Assembly (NCBI GenBank): GCA_015521515.1 | Contig: WANZ01000061.1 | Location: forward strand, 1-50,305 | Source: Candidatus Iainarchaeum sp. | Lineage (GTDB): Archaea; Iainarchaeota; Iainarchaeia; JAADDC01 | Direction of reading: 5' to 3' | DNA length: 50,305 nt | Shown: positions 32,336-39,609 of the stretch, piece by piece | How positions within the stretch are numbered: position 1 is the first letter of the stretch | Layout: each line of letters starts with the position of its first letter | The notes under the pieces: generated by a model | The model's input: only the letters and a program-made list of their open reading frames with translations | Databases searched by the model: none | Told to the model about the DNA's origin: nothing | Program-made: the position numbers and the translations under genes

Positions 32336-33220
32336 TTATAACTCTACGGTCATAAGATCTTCCGCCACCTCTACATAAGGGAAAACTTCTTTCGCCTCCT
32401 CTAGGAGAGGAGTGGGATCTCTGTAACGAGGAGAGATATGATAAAGGAATAGTTTCTTTGCACCTATCTTTTTTGCCACCTCGGCAGCCTGTCTTGCGGT
32501 GGAATGTTTTACCTCCTCTGCTTTTTCCCTTTCTCCTTCCCCAAAGGCACTATCATGGATGAGATAGTCTACAGGAGGTATATAGGTGGGTGCGGTATCC
32601 ACGAAATAGCCTATAGATCTACCCTTTACAAGGGTAGTATACTCCTCGGGAGAGAGCTCTATACCATTCCAGGTGACTGTCTCTCCAGCCTTTAACCTTC
32701 TGTATATTCTCCAATCATTTACACCTACCTTTTCTAGCTTATCTTTTAGCAGCTTCCTCCTGTCTTTCTCCCTGAATATATATCCAAAGGTCTCTGTTGT
32801 ATGGTCAAGCCTCACGGCTTCTATGTGGAACTCCCTCCCCTCAAATATGGTGCCTTCCCTTACAGGGATCCACGCAATGGGGAAAAGGGGAAAGAGGGGG
32901 ATTGCATGTACTAACCATCTCACCCTTCTAAGGGCTGTTGGGGGGAGAAAAATGTAGAGAGGTTTCCTTCGGTTGTTTAACAACATGGTGTTTATAATGC
33001 CAGGCAGCCCAAATACATGATCTCCATGGAGATGGGTAATGAATATGGCGTCTATGGAGGTGGGAGATATGCCTGCAAGTGTTAGCTGCCTCTGTGTGCC
33101 CTCTCCACAATCAAACAAAATACTATACCCGTTGTAGGATATGTGGACGGCTGGGAGACCCCTTTCCTTGGTAGGTACAGATGCAGATGTCCCAAGGAAG
33201 GTTAGCCTTATGGGCTGCAT
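32336..33220 (-). CDS. rnz: Ribonuclease Z
   Basis: 294 aa. Metallo-beta-lactamase-fold endonuclease that makes tRNA 3' ends. H63, H65, D67 and H68 form the THLHGDH motif, with FLGTSASVPTKERGLPA at the start and the C-terminal SPRYRDPTPLLEEAKEVFP. ATG 33220 with GAGGTGG upstream is preferred over the GTG four codons earlier. No tRNA in this window encodes CCA, so this enzyme is needed for all of them. Overlaps trmG10 by 13 nt. Confidence 0.96.
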   Translation of the reverse strand: MQPIRLTFLGTSASVPTKERGLPAVHISYNGYSILFDCGEGTQRQLTLAGISPTSIDAIFITHLHGDHVFGLPGIINTMLLNNRRKPLYIFLPPTALRRVRWLVHAIPLFPLFPIAWIPVREGTIFEGREFHIEAVRLDHTTETFGYIFREKDRRKLLKDKLEKVGVNDWRIYRRLKAGETVTWNGIELSPEEYTTLVKGRSIGYFVDTAPTYIPPVDYLIHDSAFGEGEREKAEEVKHSTARQAAEVAKKIGAKKLFLYHISPRYRDPTPLLEEAKEVFPYVEVAEDLMTVEL

Positions 33221-34119
33221 AGAAATACCCACCTCGTAAGGGAAGAGTGTACCCTTCTCCTTAACTGTTTAACGATGGTAAATCCACTCTTCTCAATGAG
33301 GGCAGATCCATCAAAGGGAAGCACAATAACAAGGGATTTTCTCACTATGTTGTGGGCCCTCTTCAGGAATCTATAGTAAAGATCCCTCCCCCTTAGGGTG
33401 GAGGATCTGCCGTAGGGAGGGTCTGTAACTATGATGTCAACCTCTTCCTCCACCTTTAGGGCATCCCCTCTATAAACATCGCCCCTTATCCTGTAGTATT
33501 CCAAATTTCTCTTACACCCCTCCACCATATCCTCCCTTATGTCAACTCCTATAACCTTTGCCCTTATCAGTCCAGCCTCTATCAGTATGCCACCAGCTCC
33601 ACAGAAGGGGTCTAATACCGTATCTCCTCTCATTACCCCTGCTGCATTTACTAACAGTCTAGCATCTCTCGCATTCATAGATGAGGGATGGAAGAATGGC
33701 CTGTTTCTTGCATCTCGAGAGGAGAAATCTTTACCCTTTATTATCTTTGCATGAGAGAGTACGTGGTATTTATCCCCCTTGTGTACGTATATGACGTTTT
33801 TAGGATGTTCTAGGTCAACCTTTCCATCTAACCACCAGCCTACCTTCTCAGTAATGACCCCTCTAACTGCAAACGGACTCTTTAACACCCATCTCCTGAG
33901 ACTCACTATCTTCTCTGGTATTTCTCCTTCTCTTCTAAAGGAGAACTCATATCTTCCCACAACCTTTGCAAAGGCAAGCTGATAGAACCTATCGTGGTAA
34001 CGGGAGACGTAGAGATTTTTATCCAATCTTTTGAACTTAGCTCCCAGTGCTCTTGAAATGCCCGTTATCTCCATAAGAAGCTCCCCTTTTAGTCCCCCGT
34101 CTACAATGCCTACCTTCAC
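33208..34119 (-). CDS. trmG10: tRNA (guanine10-N2) methyltransferase, Trm-G10/Trm11 family
   Basis: 303 aa from GTG 34119. An N-terminal THUMP-like RNA-binding half (about 1-130) precedes a Rossmann methyltransferase with SAM motif DPFCGAGGILIEAG and catalytic motif VTDPPYGRSS. It would make m2G or m2,2G at position 10 of tRNA. A frame reaching 34266 exists but would run through the lonB start; GTG 34119 has TTTAAG at about 28 bp upstream and gives a normal N-terminus (MKVGIVDGGLKGEL). Confidence 0.85.
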   Translation of the reverse strand: MKVGIVDGGLKGELLMEITGISRALGAKFKRLDKNLYVSRYHDRFYQLAFAKVVGRYEFSFRREGEIPEKIVSLRRWVLKSPFAVRGVITEKVGWWLDGKVDLEHPKNVIYVHKGDKYHVLSHAKIIKGKDFSSRDARNRPFFHPSSMNARDARLLVNAAGVMRGDTVLDPFCGAGGILIEAGLIRAKVIGVDIREDMVEGCKRNLEYYRIRGDVYRGDALKVEEEVDIIVTDPPYGRSSTLRGRDLYYRFLKRAHNIVRKSLVIVLPFDGSALIEKSGFTIVKQLRRRVHSSLTRWVFLCSP

Positions 34120-34152
34120 GTTTTTAACAGCATTGTAACAACTTAAACACGT
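34120..34152. promoter_or_regulatory. 33-bp interlocked divergent promoter of trmG10 and lonB
   Basis: Only 33 bp separate the two start codons. TTTTTAA at 34121-34127 lies 26-32 bp before the lonB ATG, and TTTAAG on the minus strand (34142-34147) lies 23-28 bp before the trmG10 GTG. Each TATA element therefore sits beside the start codon of the other gene, and both messages would be leaderless. Confidence 0.5.
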
Positions 34153-36027
34153 ATGGATTTCCGTACCACAGAAGAGATACCTGTACCTGAAAGGCTTATA
34201 GACCAGGTTATAGGACAGGAAAGGGCTGTATCTACTGTAAAACGTGCGGTTAAGCAGAGAAGGCATGTTATGTTGGTTGGTCCCCCCGGCACAGGTAAGT
34301 CTATGCTTGCCAGAGCGGTGGCAGAACTCCTGCCGGCTAAGGATCTGGAAGATATTCTTGTGTACCCCAACTTCAAGGATGAAAATACTCCACTCATAAG
34401 AACCGTTCCTGCAGGGCAGGGAAAGCTCATTGTGGAAAGGGAACGTATGGAGGCAATAAGAAGAGCTCAGCGAACTGCTTTGTTGTTTCTAATTCTTCCG
34501 CTACTGTTTGGTACATTTTTAACCTATTTGTGGTACACAAAGGCCATCTCAGATATTGTGTATGTAGGATTTCTGGTTACTATTACTATACTTACTGGTA
34601 TTTCCATGTTTGCCATGAATACAAGGTTTAATCCAGAGAATGAGGTACCAAAGCTCCTGGTAGACAATAGTGAGAGAAAAACAGCACCTTTCATAGATGC
34701 CACAGGCGCGAGGGCTGGTGCCATGTTGGGAGACGTAAGACATGACCCTTTCCAGAGTGGTGGTTTAGGAACCCCTGCGCATTTGAGGGTGGAGCCAGGA
34801 GCTATTCACAGAGCTCATAAGGGTGTTTTGTTCATAGATGAGATAGGAACATTACCATATTACATCCAGCAAGAACTACTTACAGCCATACAGGAGAAAA
34901 AATATCCTATAAAAGGGCAAAGTGAACGCTCTGCAGGCGCTATGGTAAAAACAGAGCCTGTACCATGTGATTTTGTGCTTATAGTGGCGGGAAACGTAGA
35001 AGATATAAGGAGGATGCACCCTGCTCTTAGATCAAGAATAAAGGGGTATGGATATGAAGTTTACCTCAACGAATATATGGATGACAATGAGGAAAATAGA
35101 TACAAACTAGCTCAGTTTGTGGCCCAAGAGGTAAAAAAGGATGGCAAAATCCCCCACTTTACCAGGGAGGCCGTTGAAATAATCATTAGAGAGGCAAGAC
35201 GCATGTCCGGTAAGAAGGGAAAGCTAACCCTTAGATTGAGGGAATTGGGAGGCATTGTGAGAGCTGCAGGGGATATAGCCAAGGAGAAAGGTCATAAGTA
35301 TGTACTACCCGAGGATGTGGAGGAAGCCATATCCATTGCAAAACCTTTGGAGGATCAGATTGCAGAGCGTATAGCGGAGAATCAGAGGGAATATTCCGTA
35401 ATACTAACGGAAGGCTATGTGGTGGGGAGAGTAAACGGACTTGCAGTTTTGGGTAACTCTAACAAGGGAGTAGTTATACCCATAGAGGCGGAGGTGGCAC
35501 CGGCCCAATCCAGAGAGGGCGGTAGAATTATTGCAACAGGGGGCCTTATGAGAATAGCAAAGGAAGCTGTTTCCAACGTATCAGCCATTGTAAAGAAGGT
35601 AACCAGCAAGGATCTGAAGGATTATGACATACATGTGCAATTTTTACAGACATACCACGGAGTGGAGGGAGACTCTGCGTCCGTTTCCGTGGCAACCGCT
35701 ATCATATCAGCCCTCGAAGGAATTCCCGTAGATCAGTCAGTAGCAATGACAGGATCCCTCTCTGTGAGGGGCGAAGTGCTACCTGTAGGAGGTGTATCTG
35801 CAAAAATAATGGCCGCATACGAGGCAGGCATAAGGAAAGTAATAGTGCCCTATGCAAATAGGGGAGATATAAACCTCCCGGAAGAGGTGAGAGACAGAGT
35901 GGAGATTATATACGTCAAGAGAATAGACGAGGTACTCAGGTATGCATTGAAGAGGGATAATAGGCTGGAAAAGATACTTGATGCTCTATCCTCACTCTTT
36001 ACCTCTGTTGCACCTTCTCCGGGCTGA
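34153..36027 (+). CDS. lonB: Archaeal membrane-bound Lon protease LonB
   Basis: 624 aa. AAA+ ATPase with Walker A VGPPGTGKS near residue 40, two membrane segments inserted in the ATPase domain (LLFLILPLLFGTFLTYLWY and IVYVGFLVTITILTGISMF, about 115-160), Walker B VLFIDEIGTL, and a C-terminal serine protease domain with catalytic dyad S508 (EGDSAS) and K551 (GVSAKIMAA). It is the main ATP-dependent protease of the archaeal membrane. Its last 29 bp overlap truD on the other strand. Confidence 0.97.
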   Translation: MDFRTTEEIPVPERLIDQVIGQERAVSTVKRAVKQRRHVMLVGPPGTGKSMLARAVAELLPAKDLEDILVYPNFKDENTPLIRTVPAGQGKLIVERERMEAIRRAQRTALLFLILPLLFGTFLTYLWYTKAISDIVYVGFLVTITILTGISMFAMNTRFNPENEVPKLLVDNSERKTAPFIDATGARAGAMLGDVRHDPFQSGGLGTPAHLRVEPGAIHRAHKGVLFIDEIGTLPYYIQQELLTAIQEKKYPIKGQSERSAGAMVKTEPVPCDFVLIVAGNVEDIRRMHPALRSRIKGYGYEVYLNEYMDDNEENRYKLAQFVAQEVKKDGKIPHFTREAVEIIIREARRMSGKKGKLTLRLRELGGIVRAAGDIAKEKGHKYVLPEDVEEAISIAKPLEDQIAERIAENQREYSVILTEGYVVGRVNGLAVLGNSNKGVVIPIEAEVAPAQSREGGRIIATGGLMRIAKEAVSNVSAIVKKVTSKDLKDYDIHVQFLQTYHGVEGDSASVSVATAIISALEGIPVDQSVAMTGSLSVRGEVLPVGGVSAKIMAAYEAGIRKVIVPYANRGDINLPEEVRDRVEIIYVKRIDEVLRYALKRDNRLEKILDALSSLFTSVAPSPG

Positions 36028-37132
36028 TGATGAAACCAATGGGGGACTGGGGTTTTAGGAGCTCCCTAAGGTATGAGGTGGCATACGTGCCGGCCGGCAA
36101 GAAAAAAGAAACGGTGTTGCCCTCTACCCTTAGGTGTTTGGGGTACTCTATAGTGTTTCTCTCTTCCCCATAGGTGGAAAATCGTTTCCATCGTTTGAAG
36201 TGCTCCTTTGTGATGCCATCCTCATCCAGTAGCTCCTTTTCCACCCCAGAAGGAAACACCTTGTAGCCAGGGACGATAAGGGTATCCTCGTTTGAGATGG
36301 AAAGAGCCTTGTTGAATATATAGGATTGGTATGCGTGAATAAAGAGGGAAATAAGATTAGGAGGGAGGGATAGAAGAGCAGACTTGAAATCCTTGCCCTT
36401 TGAAAGTTCAGACAGTATGCTTCTCTCCTTTCTCAGATTATGAGGAAAGTACCGGAGAGCCTCCTTAATATTCCACTCTTTCTCCAACCTCCTTCTGGCT
36501 TCCTGGGTTTCTGGTGGCTCCCATGGGGATGTGGCTGTTAGATACACCCTTACCGCCTCCTCAAAGTCCTCAAGGAGGATATACTTTCCAACTCTGTGGG
36601 ACACAAACCTATAAGAGCCAAACCTCTGATGGCCAAAGTAGTTTAGAAACTTTTCGGGTACCCACTCAAGATTGCATCCGTATATTCTTACCCTAAACCA
36701 GTTTCCCTTTAGCTGACCTCTTCTAAGCTTTCTTCTCATATAAATGGGTGTGTGGAAAGCCACATCCTTAATATTCAAAGATCTGATATCCCCCCATTTT
36801 ACCTTCCAGAGGCTTATCCATTGAGCGGTGAGTGCAAATTTATCCTTTGTTCCCGCAAAGGATATTCTGCTCCGAGAAATATGAAGTTCTCTTGCGATCT
36901 TCCTTATAATATCGTTGGTGTCCCAGTCCCTTTTTTCCATTACCACATAAAGATACTCCCCTTCTCCCTCTGGCTTCATGGGAGCTTTCTGATTGTTTAA
37001 GATGCGTATGGAAGCCTTTCCCAAAGGACCTTCTTCTTCTACCACAAAATCCTCAGGCTCTCTTCTTGTATAGCCCCTACATTCTTCCCTGTAGAGATAC
37101 CGTTCTATACCTATCTCTCTTTCCCACTCCAT
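35999..37132 (-). CDS. truD: tRNA pseudouridine(13) synthase TruD
   Basis: 377 aa. Makes pseudouridine 13 in tRNA. Catalytic aspartate D97 lies in SFAGTKDKFALTAQW. PEDFVVEEEG near the start and the NWFRVRIYG, NYFGHQRFGS motifs are typical. ATG 37132 with GGTGAG upstream is preferred to a longer frame from 37225 that would run deep into the antiporter gene. It overlaps the antiporter by 22 nt upstream and lonB by 29 bp downstream. Confidence 0.95.
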   Translation of the reverse strand: MEWEREIGIERYLYREECRGYTRREPEDFVVEEEGPLGKASIRILNNQKAPMKPEGEGEYLYVVMEKRDWDTNDIIRKIARELHISRSRISFAGTKDKFALTAQWISLWKVKWGDIRSLNIKDVAFHTPIYMRRKLRRGQLKGNWFRVRIYGCNLEWVPEKFLNYFGHQRFGSYRFVSHRVGKYILLEDFEEAVRVYLTATSPWEPPETQEARRRLEKEWNIKEALRYFPHNLRKERSILSELSKGKDFKSALLSLPPNLISLFIHAYQSYIFNKALSISNEDTLIVPGYKVFPSGVEKELLDEDGITKEHFKRWKRFSTYGEERNTIEYPKHLRVEGNTVSFFLPAGTYATSYLRELLKPQSPIGFIISPEKVQQR

Positions 37133-38670
37133 ACTCTCACCAGATACACACCCACACCCATTGCAAGTAGTATGAGGAAGATGGAGAGTGGTTGTAGAAG
37201 GATGGTGGTGCCTATACTTGCCCATAGGGAGAGAATAAGGACTAAAATGAGAAGGGATAGAAGAGCAGACTTGTAGGAAGTGTCTTTGTATTTCATGTAT
37301 CGCATTCTGAACTCAAGAAATCTTGAGATGCGCTCTCTTATTTCGAGTAGTAGTTTTGATATAGGGTAAAGAAGTAGCACAAGCATTATGAGGGAAAGTA
37401 CCTTGTTATCCTTCTCTATTGACCAGAAGAATAGGTAGATGATGGCTATAAGAGCCAATATATATGGTATTGTGCTCTTTCCCTCCCTTGGGATATATAA
37501 GGGCACATAGGGAGTGTCTGGAAGAGGAAGATACTTTCTGAACACCTTTACAACGGTGACTTCTTTCTTCCACAAGATGTTTGAAAGGATGTTTGTAATT
37601 ACAATAGCCACAAACACAGCTCCCATGATCTCCTCAGAACGAGGAATGCCTACACTTGCTGCAACTGCTGCAAAGAACAGCGAAAACTCACCTAGGGGAA
37701 GATCTAACATAAAGAAGCGAGCAGCAGACCTAATGGAATTACCCAGAAGCGGCATTACCGAAGAGGCAGAAAGTACAGCAACTAGCTGAGCTATAGACAG
37801 TAATAAACCCAGTAGGATACTTTCAAAGGTGAAAAGTGGGGAATATAGAAAGCCTATAGATGTGAAGAACACTATTACAAAGAGTCGTTTGAGGGGTTCT
37901 AAGTCTCTCTCTATACGGGGAACAGCTGTAAGCTCTGATATGGACATGCCTGCAAAAAACGCACCAAGGGTTGGTGGTATCCCAAGGAGAGAGAATCCAT
38001 AGGAAAACACTACCAATGCCCCCACGGAGAATACTACTAATGTCTCTGGCTTAATATACCTGCCAGCAAGATGAAATAACAGGCGGGATATGTATATACC
38101 CACTGTAAGGAGGAGAATTAACACCATTGATGTATGGAGTACCGCTGTAAGGATATCCTCACCTCTGCTGAGTAACAGGGTAATAAAGATAACGGAGAAA
38201 ATGTCCTCCAATATAAGCATTGATAGCGCAGTTCTAGCCTCCACAGAGTGCTGCATACGCCTCTCTAGGATGGTGTTCGAGATGATTCCTGTGGAACTCA
38301 CGGCTGTGGCCGCCCCTGCAACTATGGATGTTTCCATAGGAAACCCAAGAAGGGTAGCTCCTATAAACCCAAGAAGAAAACCCACACCACTTTTTATAGG
38401 TGATAATACAATAGCTTGTACACCAAATTGAAGGAATTTTCTGACATTAAACTCCATACCTATGTAAAATAGCAACATTGCGATGCCAAGTTCTGCAAAC
38501 AGGGATATAAGTTCCCTCCCCTCCGGATACATCATGCCCAGGAAGTACCCTGCGGATGCGTATCCCAATACACCTGGCAGCCCCACTCTCTCAAAAAGAG
38601 ATCCTAAGATTACCGCAACAAATACCACTATACCCAGCTGGAGTAGTAACGTATTTTCTGGAGTAGCCAC
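37111..38670 (-). CDS. CPA2-family monovalent cation/proton antiporter
   Basis: 519 aa. The first about 370 residues are a Kef/NapA-like exchanger with GVLGYASAGYFLGMM, ATAVSSTGIISNTIL and the MLILEDIFSVIFI motif carrying the ion-binding acidic pair. The remaining 150 residues hold a linker and three more hydrophobic segments (about 408-428, 431-450 and 470-510) instead of the usual NAD-binding RCK domain. Likely a Na+ or K+/H+ antiporter; specificity is not evident. Start GTG shares its G with the taw3 stop. Confidence 0.9.
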   Translation of the reverse strand: MATPENTLLLQLGIVVFVAVILGSLFERVGLPGVLGYASAGYFLGMMYPEGRELISLFAELGIAMLLFYIGMEFNVRKFLQFGVQAIVLSPIKSGVGFLLGFIGATLLGFPMETSIVAGAATAVSSTGIISNTILERRMQHSVEARTALSMLILEDIFSVIFITLLLSRGEDILTAVLHTSMVLILLLTVGIYISRLLFHLAGRYIKPETLVVFSVGALVVFSYGFSLLGIPPTLGAFFAGMSISELTAVPRIERDLEPLKRLFVIVFFTSIGFLYSPLFTFESILLGLLLSIAQLVAVLSASSVMPLLGNSIRSAARFFMLDLPLGEFSLFFAAVAASVGIPRSEEIMGAVFVAIVITNILSNILWKKEVTVVKVFRKYLPLPDTPYVPLYIPREGKSTIPYILALIAIIYLFFWSIEKDNKVLSLIMLVLLLYPISKLLLEIRERISRFLEFRMRYMKYKDTSYKSALLSLLILVLILSLWASIGTTILLQPLSIFLILLAMGVGVYLVRVWSGKER

Positions 38671-39260
38671 TATATGATGGGATTTAGAGACTTTAAGAGG
38701 TTTTCATAGAAGCGTTGAAGCCTTTGCTGATTTTTTACCATTTTCCAATTAGCGATGTTTACCATCTTTGAAAGAGTGGCATCCTCCAGAACTCTTTCCC
38801 CCTCCCAAACTACAGGAACCGCCATGTATTCTATGTTTCTAAGCTCTATGTGGTAAATGCCCTCTCTGAAACTCTGAACACCAGCCACCTTAATTCCCGA
38901 CTCTCGTGCAATGGAGAGAATGCGCTTGGCAGATTCGAGATCCTTTGAAGCTAGATGAAGGATGAAGGGTTCGACCTTAAACCACAAAAACATACCCTCG
39001 AAGGAGGATACCTTATCCAAGACCTCCTCTACCATTACGGGTCTGTGCCACTTCCCCACAAATGAGGACGGCTCTTTTCTCTCATACAAGTCGGTAGCTA
39101 GTAATACTACCCTTCCTGAGCAAGAAGAGGTGGTAACAAACTCTTCTTTGTTGTTTATAACATTTAAAACAGGTATAATAGGTACGTCTACAGCCTCTTC
39201 CTTCAAAGCCTCTTCCAGTTTTCTCAAATGCTTTCTCCGATAGGTTTTCCAAATATCCAT
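38670..39260 (-). CDS. taw3: tRNA wybutosine-synthesis methyltransferase Taw3
   Basis: 196 aa, TYW3 family, which methylates the wyosine precursor at G37 of tRNA-Phe. The FVTTSSCSGRVVLLA motif (conserved SSCSGR), VGKWHRP and the LWFKVEPFILHL strand match. A longer frame starts at 39311, but ATG 39260 lies 22-27 bp after a central TTTTAAA element that it appears to share with the divergent rps26e. Taw1 and Taw2 are not in the window. Confidence 0.9.
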   Translation of the reverse strand: MDIWKTYRRKHLRKLEEALKEEAVDVPIIPVLNVINNKEEFVTTSSCSGRVVLLATDLYERKEPSSFVGKWHRPVMVEEVLDKVSSFEGMFLWFKVEPFILHLASKDLESAKRILSIARESGIKVAGVQSFREGIYHIELRNIEYMAVPVVWEGERVLEDATLSKMVNIANWKMVKNQQRLQRFYENLLKSLNPII

Positions 39261-39280
39261 GAAAGAAGAGGCTCCATGCA

Positions 39281-39287
39281 TTTTAAA
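39281..39287. promoter_or_regulatory. Palindromic TATA element shared by taw3 and rps26e
   Basis: TTTTAAA, within the palindrome-like ATTTTAAAT. Its centre is 24-25 bp from the taw3 ATG (39260, minus) and 25-26 bp from the rps26e ATG (39310, plus). With only 49 bp between the starts and no other TATA-like match at a suitable distance, one symmetric element probably serves both leaderless messages. Confidence 0.55.
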
Positions 39288-39309
39288 TCTTCGTGTATCA
39301 TTTTTTCCC

Positions 39310-39609
39310 ATGGGAAAGGTTACCTATGTAACGTGCATATACTGTGGAAGGAGGGTTCCCCGAGATTCTGCTGTACCTGTTTACAAAACCCCATCCTGGT
39401 TGTCAGCTCTTGACAACACCCAAGAGATCACCTTTGTGGGTTGGGGAGCGGAGAAGGTCTATGTTTGTATTTCCTGTGCCAAACATAGAGGAATATCATT
39501 TGAGGGATGGAGGGTAAAGATAGTAAGGGAGGACAGAAAGGTTAGAGAGCAGAAAAGAAAGAAGGCTTTGGGAAAGAAAAAGAAATCAGCTAACTCTGTA
39601 AAGAATTAG
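39310..39609 (+). CDS. rps26e: S26e-type small ribosomal subunit protein
   Basis: 99 aa. Zinc-binding pairs CIYC (with CGRRVPRDSAVPVY) and CISC (VCISCAKHRGI) are in the order and spacing of archaeal S26e, and the lysine-rich C-terminus is typical. S26e sits at the mRNA exit near the 16S 3' end. It is widespread in TACK archaea and eukaryotes but absent from most studied Euryarchaeota. ATG 39310 was chosen over the longer frame from 39259 by the shared TATA element. The 3' end overlaps aglB by 24 bp. Confidence 0.75.
   Translation: MGKVTYVTCIYCGRRVPRDSAVPVYKTPSWLSALDNTQEITFVGWGAEKVYVCISCAKHRGISFEGWRVKIVREDRKVREQKRKKALGKKKKSANSVKN

Noticed and set aside
35999-37225. N-terminally extended TruD of 408 aa
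   Set aside because: The extra residues are antiporter sequence in another frame; ATG 37132 has a Shine-Dalgarno and gives the family N-terminus.
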